DNA of 57,990 nucleotides from assembly GCA_021792775.1 (NCBI GenBank), contig JAJYTZ010000003.1, forward strand, positions 1 to 57,990. Reading direction: 5' to 3'. Below, in pieces: positions 32,527 to 41,130 of this stretch. Source of the DNA: Microcaldota archaeon (GTDB taxonomy: Archaea > Micrarchaeota > Micrarchaeia > Micrarchaeales > Micrarchaeaceae). The notes below the pieces were generated by a model. It saw only the letters and a program-made list of their open reading frames with translations, did no database searches and had not been told where the DNA came from. The first letter of the stretch is position 1, and each line of letters opens with the position of its first letter. Both the position numbers and the translations under genes were made by a program.

Positions 32527-33190
32527 GTATGCGGGAGTCGTGGTTGGCGAATATCTCCCGAAGCCCGTCTCTCTCACGAATGCTGCAGAACTCTATGAGA
32601 ATCGGGTCGCCTTCCTTTATTGTGAGAGTGTGATTGTCGTAGATCTTTACCAGAGCTGTACCGGAGTCGTCATGCACCTTAATGACCAAACCGTCTTTTG
32701 GACCGAGACGGCTTTGTTCTGCGCTCTCTATCACACCTCTGAAACAGTATGACCCGGGAAATTCGGTGCTCTGTTTTATTATCTTTATATTGGATGCCAC
32801 AGTGCTGTAGAGGGTTTGGGTGGCGGTATCGAATATGAGGTTATCAATCCTTATCAAGTCGCCAATCATGAGAGGGATCATGTCTGTCTCTTCAGAGGTC
32901 CGCCCGTTCAGGTTTACCTTTACGGTTTTGCCTTCATCGCCTATTACAATCATCCTGTGCTTTTGAGGGCGTTTCGCTCCGCTGTTTTCTGTTTGGTTAA
33001 AAATGCGGTATATTCTGTCTTCTACAGACAGCTCATGCACCTGCCTTGGTTCAGCGGAAGGGATCGAAATCAGCGATTTGGCGTCTAGCGTTCTGCGGAG
33101 TTCTTGCCGAAGATTGTCTGTTTCGAGGGCGGCCGCCTGCGCCCTTGTTATCATTCCTGACAAACTGTCGACCCATTCCCCTTTTTCCAT
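32480..33190 (-). CDS. RPA-like single-stranded DNA-binding protein (OB folds)
   Basis: A 236-residue protein with a helical start (to about 60) and two OB-like beta barrels: roughly 78-140 (HRMIVIGDEGKTVKVNLNGR, IGDLIRIDNLIFD) and 145-215 (CFRGVIESAEQSRLGPKDGL, TALVKIYDNHT, KEGDPILIEFCSIRERDG). This resembles small archaeal RPA-type proteins. No zinc finger is seen. It is convergent with the AAA+ gene and the two coding ends overlap by 47 bases. ssDNA binding is inferred from fold only. Confidence 0.6.
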   Translation of the reverse strand: MEKGEWVDSLSGMITRAQAAALETDNLRQELRRTLDAKSLISIPSAEPRQVHELSVEDRIYRIFNQTENSGAKRPQKHRMIVIGDEGKTVKVNLNGRTSEETDMIPLMIGDLIRIDNLIFDTATQTLYSTVASNIKIIKQSTEFPGSYCFRGVIESAEQSRLGPKDGLVIKVHDDSGTALVKIYDNHTLTIKEGDPILIEFCSIRERDGLREIFANHDSRILTPAFCISSRIQHTP

Positions 33191-33253
33191 AATCAGTATC
33201 TTTTACAGAAAACCTTTTATATCTCACATACTCACAGTAATAAATTTGATGGG

Positions 33254-33601
33254 ATGGATTACATGGAAAAAGAAACTTCAGACAAGAAAAGATCTATAGG
33301 ACTTGAGGAAGCGGTTATGATAGCTGATGGAAAGAACTCGCGTTTTGTATGGCTTGGCGTGGAACCCATATACAAGATAAGCAAGATACTGAATGTTGAG
33401 AGAAAGATGATAAAGAGAATAGATCCCGAAGAGCTGCTGTACAGGGAAGCGACAGAGCTCGCAGACCTGAAAGATCATGTTTTCCTGTGCTATCACGGAA
33501 GAACATCGCATTTTATATCTGATTTCCTGCAGAAGGCGCATAAGATAAACACATACCATCTCGAAGGGGGCATAACAAAGCTCTCCGGAAAGAACCTTTG
33601 A
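33254..33601 (+). CDS. rhodanese-like protein
   Basis: A 115-residue single rhodanese-like domain. The active loop is CYHGRTS (Cys79), preceded by DLKDHVFL and followed by HFISDFLQKAHKINTYHLEG and GITKL, as in persulfide-carrying rhodaneses. It would transfer sulfur to a thiophilic acceptor such as a tRNA-thiolation enzyme. A TATA-like ttttatatc lies near 33210. The first 25 residues are charged and unstructured. It has no obvious partner here. Confidence 0.75.
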   Translation: MDYMEKETSDKKRSIGLEEAVMIADGKNSRFVWLGVEPIYKISKILNVERKMIKRIDPEELLYREATELADLKDHVFLCYHGRTSHFISDFLQKAHKINTYHLEGGITKLSGKNL

Positions 33602-33617
33602 GTCTGTAGGGCAATTC

Positions 33618-34068
33618 TCAGTACCTTCTCTTTCTTATAGAACAGGCCAAAAATCCTACATGATGGTGCTGAAATAGCAAATAACGAGTTGGCTTTTTCG
33701 CAAAGTAAAGTTGCAGATCTTTTGTCGTATATGAGGATGCGTTTATTCCATACTTCTTTGGATCTTTTTCATCTATGGGGCAGTGTATCTCTTTCTCATC
33801 GTCATCTGTGATCTTTGGTGGCCTACCGCTCCGTGCTTTGTCGGAGATTTTCCTCTTCTCATCTGTGAATCCAGTCGTAGACTGTGGATTCTTCCACATC
33901 GATTATCTTTGCAACAGTCTTGACATCGTTCCGTCTACTTACTGCATATAATGCCCCATACCGAATTTTCTCTTTCGCATCCTTGCAGTTTTTATATAGG
34001 TCGCCAAGAATGTTGGAGTCGCTTACCAACATGGTCGGATTTTGGAGTTGAATGTGGAGAGATAACAA
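33618..34068 (-). pseudogene. decayed IS630-type transposase remnant
   Basis: Two overlapping frames on the minus strand together give the N-terminal half of an IS630/Tc1-like transposase: 34068 to about 33862 encodes ALYAVSRRNDVKTVAKIIDV and EESTVYDWIHR (helix-turn-helix), then, one frame over, EKRKISDKARSGRPPKITDD and SSYTTKDLQLYFAKK. The join needs a frameshift near 33870. The DDE catalytic half is missing. No terminal inverted repeats were found. It lies beside tRNA-Leu. Confidence 0.7.
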
Positions 34069-34130
34069 CTTTACGGAAAGTTTATAGTAGCGGAAGTTGT
34101 ATTACTTTTCAGGGTTGCTATAATGTAAGA

Positions 34131-34216
34131 TGCAGGGGGTGAGATTTGAACTCACGAACCCGCTAAGGGAATGGGTCCTAAGCCCATCACATTTGACCAA
34201 GCTTTGCTACCCCTGC
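34131..34216 (-). tRNA. tRNA-Leu (anticodon TAG)
   Basis: Class II tRNA of 86 bases: acceptor GCAGGGG/CCCCTGC, anticodon arm ATGGG-CTTAGGA-CCCAT with TAG, a long variable arm (TCCCTTAGCGGG), T-arm GTGAG-TTCAAAT-CTCAC and discriminator A. CCA is not encoded. A TATA-like cattataaatatat lies upstream on the minus strand (about 34252-34267). Confidence 0.95.
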
Positions 34217-34293
34217 CTCATCTCTTTCGTCTGCATACAAAGCATTTTATTCTTGTTGTATATATTTATAATGTTTTGCAGGAGTAGGTAGTC

Positions 34294-35592
34294 ATGATAA
34301 CAACCAAATACGTTAGGGACAACATAGAGAGGATACGCGAGTCCCTGTCCAGAAGGGAGAGCGCCTTTCAGATAGACACACTTCTTCAACTTGACTCTGA
34401 TAGGAGAGGTTTGCTTACCGACCTCCAGCTCCTGCAGAGTGAGAGAAACAAGAGGGGGCTTGAGATATCGGAGAAGAAGAAGTCAGGAAATGAGGCCTCC
34501 AACCTTCTTGAGGGGATGGACATGCTTAAGGGAAGAATAAACGAGATAGAGCGGAGAATCCCTGAATACGACCAAAAGATAGAATCCTTGCTCCAGACGC
34601 TTCCCAACATAATGCACAAGGACGTGCCCAAAGGCAAGAGCGACGAGGATAATCCCGAGATAAAGAGAGTTGGTGAGATTAGAAAGAAGAGCTCTGATCC
34701 GCATGAACTTATACTAGAACGGCTCGGGCTTATCGACATAGAGAGCGCAGCGAAGGTGGCAGGGTCCCGCTTCTATTACCTCAAAGGGGATCTAGTGCTC
34801 CTTGAGCAGTCTCTGGGAAGGTTTGCGCTCGACGAGATTGCGGGGAGAGGGTATACACCAGTCATTCCGCCCTATATGTTAAAGAAAAGGTATTACAGAG
34901 GCACAGTCCCGCTTGAGAACTTTGAGGAAATGCTCTACGCCACTTCTGAACCAATTGAGAGCAGAGGCAGGGAAGATTATGAGAGGATAGAGGATGAACT
35001 TTTCATGATTGCCACTGCAGAACACCCACTAGCTGCGATGCATGCAGGCAGAGTATTCAATAAGGAGGAGCTTCCGCTCCGGTATGTTGGGATAAGTCCG
35101 AGTTTCAGAAGAGAGGCAGGCTCCCACGGGAGAGACACAAAGGGAATATTCAGAGTCCACCAATTCAACAAGGTAGAGCAGGTTATAATATCCGATGATG
35201 ATTCTGATAAGTACCATATGGAACTGCTTGCCAACTCGGAGGAGATAATAGGGAAGCTTGGCATACCTTACAGGGTAATAGAGATATGCACTGGCGATCT
35301 CAGCAAGAAGGATGCGAGGTCGTTTGACATAGAGGGGTACATGCCCAGCCAGCAGAGATACAGGGAGCTTTTCTCGTGTTCCAATTGCACGGACTGGCAG
35401 AGCATGAGGTTAGACATGAAGTACGATTCCGGAGGCGAGAGAAGGTATGTGCATACACTGAATGCGACAGGAGTCTCTATCGAAAGAATGCTTGTAGCAA
35501 TAGTAGAGAACTACTCTAATCCTGACGGAAGCATAGATGTGCCAGAGGTGTTGGTAAGATATGTGGGAAAAGGGAGGATAACGAAACTCTGA
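34294..35592 (+). CDS. serS: seryl-tRNA synthetase
   Basis: A 432-residue class II synthetase of the common type: a coiled-coil tRNA-binding arm at about 30-110, then the catalytic core with GRGYTPVIPPYMLKK, ATAEHPLAAMHAGR, SPSFRREAGSHGRDTKGIFR (motif 2), VEQVII and, near the end, NATGVSIERMLVAIVEN (motif 3). It charges tRNA-Ser. GGAGTAGGTAG lies before the ATG. It is followed after 10 bases by aRF1, so both may be co-transcribed. Confidence 0.96.
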   Translation: MITTKYVRDNIERIRESLSRRESAFQIDTLLQLDSDRRGLLTDLQLLQSERNKRGLEISEKKKSGNEASNLLEGMDMLKGRINEIERRIPEYDQKIESLLQTLPNIMHKDVPKGKSDEDNPEIKRVGEIRKKSSDPHELILERLGLIDIESAAKVAGSRFYYLKGDLVLLEQSLGRFALDEIAGRGYTPVIPPYMLKKRYYRGTVPLENFEEMLYATSEPIESRGREDYERIEDELFMIATAEHPLAAMHAGRVFNKEELPLRYVGISPSFRREAGSHGRDTKGIFRVHQFNKVEQVIISDDDSDKYHMELLANSEEIIGKLGIPYRVIEICTGDLSKKDARSFDIEGYMPSQQRYRELFSCSNCTDWQSMRLDMKYDSGGERRYVHTLNATGVSIERMLVAIVENYSNPDGSIDVPEVLVRYVGKGRITKL

Positions 35593-35602
35593 GGGATGCC
35601 CT

Positions 35603-36808
35603 ATGTCTGATACCACTAAAGAGTACGAGATGAAGAAAAGCCTGAAAAGGCTAAGGGCGATAAGAGGATACGGGACGGAGTTGATAAGCATATATGTGCC
35701 GCCTGATTTCCAGATCTCTGAAGAGGTAAACAAGCTAAGGGAAGAGAAGAACCAATCATCCAACATAAAGTCGAAGGCCACAAGGCAGAATGTCCAGAAC
35801 GCGATAGAGAAGATAGTGCAGTACCTGAAGCTATACAACAGGCCCCCGAAGAACGGAATCGCTGTGTTCTGCGGAAACATATCGAAGATGCAGGATAAGC
35901 CAGACATAAGACTCTTCAGCATAGAACCTCCCGAACCGATAAAGGCGAACATATACAGATGCGATTCCAGCTTTCTTCTCTCTCCGATAGAGGCGCTTTT
36001 CGAAACGAATGAACATTATGGGATACTCATAATGGACGGAAGGGATGCAATAATAGGCATGCTGAGAGGTTCTCAGTTTTTCATGGAGAAGAGGGTGCAC
36101 TCGTTCGCGCACCAGAAGGTAAACAAGGGGGGTCAGTCCCAAGCGCGCTTTGAAAGGATAAGGGTGGATAGCATAGAGCACTACTATCAGAGCGTTGGGG
36201 ATGCTGTGAACGCGATGTTTGAGAAGAACGGCTTCAAGATAAGCGGGCTGATAGTGGGAGGGCCGGGCCCAACAAAGGAGAACTTCGTAAAATCAAAAAA
36301 CCTCAATTATCAGATAAAGGTGCTTGGAGTATTCGATACTGGTTATACTGACGAGAATGTTGGAATGAAGGAGCTGCTTGACCATGCGAAGGAGCTGCTT
36401 TCGGAGCAGAGTGTGATAAAGGAGCAGAAGCTGATGGGAAGGCTGAAGAGCGAGATTGCGAGGAATGGAAACGCAGCGACAGGATACCAGCACGTGAAGG
36501 ACGCCCTGGAGAGTGGAAAGGTGGAGACTCTTATCATAAGCGAGGATGCGGAGATATACAAGGTAAGGTATAAGTGCAACACATGCGGAAAGGAGGTAGA
36601 GCGGATAGTACAGGGGGAGCCTGTGGAAGAGAGGCATGATTGCAGCGGATACCTTCAGATAGTGGATTCTGTGGATGTGATAGAGGAACTGGTAGAAATG
36701 GCAGATAAGGGAGGGGTAGGGATGCATTTCATAAGCTCTGAAGGAGAGTATGGGAAGGAGCTGCTTCTGGGATTCGGAGGAATAGCTGCGCTGCTGAGAT
36801 ACAAGTAG
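35603..36808 (+). CDS. prf1: peptide chain release factor aRF1
   Basis: A 401-residue eRF1-type factor. Stop-codon recognition motif NIKS is at 54-57 (SSNIKSKAT), and the hydrolysis motif GGQ at 176-178 (NKGGQSQARF). The C-domain minidomain retains cysteines (CNTC about 325-328, HDC about 346). It ends translation at all three stop codons. GGATG precedes the ATG. Confidence 0.97.
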   Translation: MSDTTKEYEMKKSLKRLRAIRGYGTELISIYVPPDFQISEEVNKLREEKNQSSNIKSKATRQNVQNAIEKIVQYLKLYNRPPKNGIAVFCGNISKMQDKPDIRLFSIEPPEPIKANIYRCDSSFLLSPIEALFETNEHYGILIMDGRDAIIGMLRGSQFFMEKRVHSFAHQKVNKGGQSQARFERIRVDSIEHYYQSVGDAVNAMFEKNGFKISGLIVGGPGPTKENFVKSKNLNYQIKVLGVFDTGYTDENVGMKELLDHAKELLSEQSVIKEQKLMGRLKSEIARNGNAATGYQHVKDALESGKVETLIISEDAEIYKVRYKCNTCGKEVERIVQGEPVEERHDCSGYLQIVDSVDVIEELVEMADKGGVGMHFISSEGEYGKELLLGFGGIAALLRYK

Positions 36809-36864
36809 GACTTTTGCGGCAGAGCTGGTCTTTGATAGGCTGGGTTTATGCTATTTGGAAAGAC

Positions 36865-37446
36865 TCAGGTAAGCTCGGCTGCCCCTGCACATTCGAAGAG
36901 GTAGCGGTTGTTTCCGCTTACGTAAAGATAGTTTCCGTGCACTTTTGTTGAGTTTGTGGCGTTGTAGTTTATGAATATGCTTGGGCTCTGCGCCGATAGC
37001 GATTCGCATTTTGAGGTTGGGGCTGTTGAATAGTTGGAGGCGTTCTGGAGCCCGATCGTGTAAGTGCAGCTTTGGTTCGGAGATAGCACGAAGAAGTCTA
37101 TGGAGGATGGGGGCTTGTGTATGTTGTGCTCCTTCTCTATCTGGTATATCATGCTTGTTCCGCAGTATGTGGTATTGATATAGACTGTGCTGTTCGGATC
37201 GCTGACGAATATTCTGACGGTATTGGAGGAATTGAGCGCTTTGATAAAGGACTGGATTGAGCCGCCTGGCGCACTTCCTACGGGAACCCTGTTCAGCGAA
37301 AATACGAATGCGGTGATTATTACACCGACAAGGGCTATGGCCACAACAACAGCAATAAGCGTCCTTCGGTTAAGCTGTGACTGCTTTGAAGTTACTTTCT
37401 CCTTTGCGTTCTTTGCGCTTTTATCAGTCTTCTCTTTTTTTGTCAT
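36865..37446 (-). CDS. single-span secreted/anchored protein, Ser/Thr/Asn-rich
   Basis: A 193-residue protein with a lysine-rich cytosolic tail (1-27), one membrane span (TLIAVVVAIALVGVIITAFVF, about 29-49) and an outer domain of about 140 residues rich in N-glycosylation sequons (NSSN, NSTV, NQSC, NATN). Four cysteines (CGTS, CTYT, KCES, FECA) could pair. The function is not recognised. It follows the 770-residue surface protein by 10 bases and shares its strand, so the two form an operon; GGATG lies before the ATG. Confidence 0.65.
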   Translation of the reverse strand: MTKKEKTDKSAKNAKEKVTSKQSQLNRRTLIAVVVAIALVGVIITAFVFSLNRVPVGSAPGGSIQSFIKALNSSNTVRIFVSDPNSTVYINTTYCGTSMIYQIEKEHNIHKPPSSIDFFVLSPNQSCTYTIGLQNASNYSTAPTSKCESLSAQSPSIFINYNATNSTKVHGNYLYVSGNNRYLFECAGAAELT

Positions 37447-37456
37447 ACGGCATCCC

Positions 37457-39754
37457 TTATCCTATGAGCTTTGATGCTGAACACCCGGATCCAAGCATGG
37501 ATGCATTCATGTACATCACATAACCAAGCATCCCCTTATAGGCAGTAGTGTTGGAGGCGTACAGCACTGGAATGGATCTAGATATGGCGTTCGAGATTGT
37601 AATGCTGTTTGCCGATTGGCGTATCGATGAGGTGCCGCTTATCTTGAGCAGCGCGGAGGAAGAAAGGTTATACTTGACGCTCCATGCGCCGGATGCAGCG
37701 CCGCTTACACTTTGGCTACCTGATTCTGATGCACCGCCATTGAGTATGAAATCCAATACCTGTTTGCTCGCGTTGTTGTATACGGAGATGCTTCCAGTTG
37801 CATTGTTTGCGGAGTATGATATGGTAAGAGAGGTGGTACCGTTCTGAGGCGAGAAGGTGTCAGAGCCCTTTCCGTTAAGCGTGCTTTCGAATGCGGTGTA
37901 GACCGTTGAGGAGGATGCGTTGCCTATAGAAACAAGCGACTTGCCGGATTTTGAGAGGTTGGAACTTATGGAAGAGATGCACGATTGGGAAGCTATGCTG
38001 CCGGTATAGACAGCGATCGTGTTAGACGAGGAAAGCTTTGACAGGAAATAACTTGCTGGCATGAAGCTGTTCGCTGATGAGGCATAATAGTATGTCAATG
38101 CAGGGTACATGATCACTAATGCCACAAACATAGCGACTAGGAGGATTATCCTTTTGCCATTCTGACTATGGTGCATGTGCATGCCTTTTGGATTGGTGTG
38201 TTTTGGTTTTGTGGCGAAGAATGCGATGGCGAGGATGATGAGCCCTATTATAAGGGACAGGAGAGCGGCGGCATACGCATAATATGCGCTTGTTGGGTTA
38301 GGCGAACCGTTGAATAGAGAACTGACAAACCAGTAATCCATTCCCTTCACAAAAGCTGCCATTGAGAAGGGCGCACTGAGAGAGGCTAGCTTTGAGCCGA
38401 CTGATGAGGCATTTGCACTTATCGAAGCAAGCTCTGTCTGATTCACCTTCCCGGATAGTTGGGAGTTTATAGAGTTCTGCGCACTCTCAAGGGGTGTGAG
38501 AGAGGACGGCACCGATCCTGGCGCATAATCCAATCTAACTATGCTTATCGCCTTGTTGTTTTGCGTTGATTGATTGTATACCGGCATGTAGAACGTTGCG
38601 GCTGTATCGTATGAAGTGGTAAGGTTCTTTATCATGGATGCGAGCATGACGTTCGCAGCTGTAACATTCTGCCTGTATGTGAGCGACTTTACCTCTGCAA
38701 ACTTCCCTTCCAAGGCAACAAGAGAGTTGGAGAGAGGCGCATAATTATATCTGCCGGAGATGAAGCTTGCGTTCTTCACGATGGAGTTATATGCAGGATT
38801 TATGTAGATGAGCATCGAGTTATACAGGGTAAGATTGATGCGTTCATTGTAGCTGTTTATGTAACTCTCTGCAACCCCCGCATCTGCCGAAGCGTAAGAT
38901 GATATGGTGGTGTTGTATACAGGCAGGGATTTGAGAATGCTTACCTGATTTAGTATTTTGGACATGTTGGTGGAATTGAACCAGACAGAGGGGCAAAAGC
39001 CTCCGATGAATTTGCTCCCGCAGTACCACGGAGTAGATGTAAATGTATAAGGGCAGGCGCTGAGCTGCGATGATGAGACGTTCTGTACTGGGAATATGTC
39101 GGATTTTGGAATCGAGGTCGAGGATGTGCTGACATCTTGCGCTGCAGAATAAAGCGCATTTATCTCTGTGCCGTAATTAGACTGGTTTATATGCGTTGTG
39201 ATGTTAAGGAAGGAGTTGTAGCTCTTGTTGAATGCACTGTATGTTTCGGAAAAGTTTACTATGCCGGCGCCAAACTGCGCGCCGAAGCCGGCTATTTCCT
39301 GTGTGCAGTAGTTTGTGTCGTAGCATGAACGGTATCCGTTCTGCACCGTGCTTGAAGTGTAACGCAGGCCGGTGAAGGAGAGACATAGGTTGAGCTGTTC
39401 GGAGGTGGTCGACCTGTATGCCTGCATCTTTGCAGAGAGGTTAGAGAACGAAGAGTTGCTTGGATAATAGGAATGTTTGAGATATGCTGAGAGTATCGTA
39501 GAGATGGATGAGGGATCTGTTGCGAGGGAGTATTTGGAGCCTGTGCTGTTGACCAAGAATGTGCTTGAGTTGTCGAGAGAGACAAGCATGTATGTGCCGC
39601 TGCCGTAAGTTATGTTGGATATGTGGTTGACGTTATTTATGCCGTAAAGGGTATATAGCGCAGACAGCGATGGCTGGGATAATGATGTAGCAGACACGGA
39701 AGTGGCAATCTGGACTGATAGTATAATGGCTGCCAAAAGCAATAAGCGATTCAT
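37457..39754 (-). CDS. large surface membrane protein with signal peptide
   Basis: About 765 residues from the ATG at 39752-39754 (GGTG upstream). A signal peptide (NRLLLLAAIILSVQIATSVSA) leads to a large outer region (about 25-495) rich in Ser/Thr/Asn with many sequons and several cysteines. Two membrane spans follow (YAAALLSLIIGLIILAIAFF about 505-525; RIILLVAMFVALVIMYPALT about 540-560), flanking a histidine-rich cytosolic loop (KPKHTNPKGMHMHHSQNGK), and a second outer domain of about 200 residues. The family is not recognised. The downstream anchored protein belongs to the same operon. Confidence 0.7.
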   Translation of the reverse strand: MNRLLLLAAIILSVQIATSVSATSLSQPSLSALYTLYGINNVNHISNITYGSGTYMLVSLDNSSTFLVNSTGSKYSLATDPSSISTILSAYLKHSYYPSNSSFSNLSAKMQAYRSTTSEQLNLCLSFTGLRYTSSTVQNGYRSCYDTNYCTQEIAGFGAQFGAGIVNFSETYSAFNKSYNSFLNITTHINQSNYGTEINALYSAAQDVSTSSTSIPKSDIFPVQNVSSSQLSACPYTFTSTPWYCGSKFIGGFCPSVWFNSTNMSKILNQVSILKSLPVYNTTISSYASADAGVAESYINSYNERINLTLYNSMLIYINPAYNSIVKNASFISGRYNYAPLSNSLVALEGKFAEVKSLTYRQNVTAANVMLASMIKNLTTSYDTAATFYMPVYNQSTQNNKAISIVRLDYAPGSVPSSLTPLESAQNSINSQLSGKVNQTELASISANASSVGSKLASLSAPFSMAAFVKGMDYWFVSSLFNGSPNPTSAYYAYAAALLSLIIGLIILAIAFFATKPKHTNPKGMHMHHSQNGKRIILLVAMFVALVIMYPALTYYYASSANSFMPASYFLSKLSSSNTIAVYTGSIASQSCISSISSNLSKSGKSLVSIGNASSSTVYTAFESTLNGKGSDTFSPQNGTTSLTISYSANNATGSISVYNNASKQVLDFILNGGASESGSQSVSGAASGAWSVKYNLSSSALLKISGTSSIRQSANSITISNAISRSIPVLYASNTTAYKGMLGYVMYMNASMLGSGCSASKLIG

Positions 39755-39785
39755 TGTTGCACCGCCCATATATGATAATTAAGTT

Positions 39786-40022
39786 TTAAATAGGTTGCGA
39801 GATGGCCGTAAGAGAGTTCAAGTTGTTGCTGCGAGGATAACCAGTGAGTAGATTTGTAAGATACTGTGAATAACTTCTGTATTGTTGTTTCAGCGTCATG
39901 AATATGGATGCCTGCATCACGTAGCTTTCCATGTTCTCTACGCCTCTGCTCTGTTGTGATATCTTTCTCTTTATCGCGATAGACCGGAGTGCCCTTTCTG
40001 CAACATTGTTTTTCGTCGAGCA
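39786..40022 (-). pseudogene. C-terminal fragment of an IS66-like transposase
   Basis: The minus strand encodes 78 codons reading STKNNVAERALRSIAIKRKI, SQQSRGVENMESYVMQASIF and MTLKQQY, the typical C-terminus of IS66-type DDE transposases (NN.aERaiR...ikRKisqqSrg). No start and no catalytic core remain. It is in the same frame as the RelE remnant upstream, separated only by a TGA. Its stop lies within the A/T-rich promoter zone of the surface-protein gene. Confidence 0.7.
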
Positions 40023-40196
40023 TCATCTACTTTTGTAACCGGATCTTCTTTCGTAATTTTTGTGATCTAACCACTCAAGCAATATTGCCACTATTTCGAT
40101 TTGATTTCCAGCTAACGTATACAATAACCGCCAACCGTTCCTAAGATCATATTTTCTGAGGTTATCTATGGCATATCTTGTGATGTACTCTTTTGG
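40023..40196 (-). pseudogene. C-terminal remnant of a RelE/ParE-type toxin
   Basis: The minus strand encodes 57 codons from CCA 40194-40196 to TGA 40023-40025: PKEYITRYAIDNLRKYDLRN, GWRLLYTLAGNQIEIVAILL and EWLDHKNYERRSGYK. This matches the second half of archaeal RelE-type toxins, which cut mRNA on the ribosome. A TGA precedes it in frame and no start remains. The reading continues past its stop into the transposase fragment, so the two decayed pieces were joined by deletion or insertion. Confidence 0.7.
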
Positions 40197-40238
40197 TCAT
40201 GCATAATTATTTAAAATCATACTGCGCATATATCCATA

Positions 40239-40463
40239 ATGGTGATTCAAGTGGGCTACTCAATGCAACAACTTCAGAAAGAAGTAAAAGAACTAAAAAA
40301 AGAAATTCGGATTATGCAAACTCTGATGTTTGTGCCCAATCTTCGAGTGCTTAAATCACTTAAAAAAAGGGCGATTATACTGCGCGGTTCTCTTAAAGGT
40401 GCCAAAATAAACGAGAAAGACTTCGAAAGTGTCAAACAACTCCTGTTCAAGCATGCAGGCTAA
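40239..40463 (+). CDS. putative antitoxin (pair 3), coiled-coil
   Basis: A 74-residue basic protein, MVIQVGYSMQQLQKEVKELK, forming a coiled coil (about 9-35) and a helical end (KINEKDFESVKQLLFKHAG). It immediately precedes a PIN toxin (11 bases) and is taken as its partner. A TATA-like ttatttaaaa lies about 25 bases before the ATG, suggesting a leaderless message. An ATG eight codons later is possible. Antitoxin function is inferred from position. Confidence 0.6.
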   Translation: MVIQVGYSMQQLQKEVKELKKEIRIMQTLMFVPNLRVLKSLKKRAIILRGSLKGAKINEKDFESVKQLLFKHAG

Positions 40464-40474
40464 AAGGTGTTCTG

Positions 40475-40864
40475 ATGTATGTTACCGATACGCATGCATT
40501 CTTGTGGTTCCTTAGCGAAGACCGAAGATTGGGCAAAGAGGCAAACAAGGCGTTTGTATCATGCGACAACGGAACTGATATTATTGTTATACCTACAATA
40601 GCCCTTATGGAATCTATATTCATCTGTGAGAACAAGAGACTGTCTCTTGGTTTTGATAAGGTACTCGAAAAACTATCACAATATCCCTTAAACTACAGAA
40701 TATATCCTCTAGATATGAGAGTAATAATGAAATGTAAAGACATTCCGGAGCTGAGAGATCCGCATGATAGGATAATAACAGCTACCTCGATAACCCTTAA
40801 TGCAACTCTCATAACGAAAGATAAGATTATCCAAGATTCAAAGTTGGTAAATACTATATGGTAG
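40475..40864 (+). CDS. vapC: PIN-domain toxin (pair 3)
   Basis: A 129-residue PIN domain: VTDTHAFLWFLSEDRRLGKE (Asp5), IPTIALMESIFICENKR (Glu) and ELRDPHDRIITATSITLNAT (Asp) with LITKDKII at the end. This HAFLW/HDRIIxATA style is common among bacterial-type VapC proteins. GGTG lies five bases before the ATG. It follows the coiled-coil antitoxin and decayed toxin and transposase pieces, so the locus is a defence or mobile hot spot. Confidence 0.85.
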   Translation: MYVTDTHAFLWFLSEDRRLGKEANKAFVSCDNGTDIIVIPTIALMESIFICENKRLSLGFDKVLEKLSQYPLNYRIYPLDMRVIMKCKDIPELRDPHDRIITATSITLNATLITKDKIIQDSKLVNTIW

Positions 40865-41109
40865 TGTTGCGTGAATTCCGCTACCCATATCTGAAGCCAT
40901 AGTAGTTAACAAATCGTTTTGTGCCGAGATAAATCTCGGCAGTTCATTCCCCATTATTATGAAACCCCCTTGTAGAAATATTCCATAATTTCAAATGTCA
41001 ACCCTATCAAGGGGAGGATAGGAAAAAAGGGAATAAGAGAAAGAAGACAAAACTCACGCTACGGCTACGGTCAAATCAATAAAAGGAAAAAGAAAGAAAA
41101 AGAAAGGAA
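40865..41109. other. gene-free stretch with hairpins and a purine tract
   Basis: TGCCGAGAT-aa-ATCTCGGCA (40922-40941) is a perfect 9-bp stem with a two-base loop, like the right-end hairpin of the TnpB element. CCCCTTG (about 40967) and CAAGGGG (about 41009) form a second, looser pair. From about 41078 the plus strand is purine-rich, serving as a U/C-rich terminator tail for the S-layer gene. No coding frame is supported. Confidence 0.45.
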
Positions 41110-41130
41110 GCAGCGTTATTTAAACGCTGC
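41080..41130 (-). terminator. hairpin plus pyrimidine tract at the end of the S-layer gene
   Basis: GCAGCGTT (41110-41117) and AACGCTGC (41123-41130) form a perfect 8-bp stem whose 5-base loop holds the stop codon (41120-41122). On the transcript the stem is followed by about 30 bases of almost pure U/C (TTCCTTTCTTTTTC and on). This looks like an intrinsic terminator that overlaps the stop codon of a gene expected to be highly expressed. Confidence 0.65.

Noticed and set aside
33254-33601. Rhodanese-like gene as part of a ThiI fusion
   Set aside because: It is a free-standing 115-residue gene with its own promoter and no adjacent thiI.
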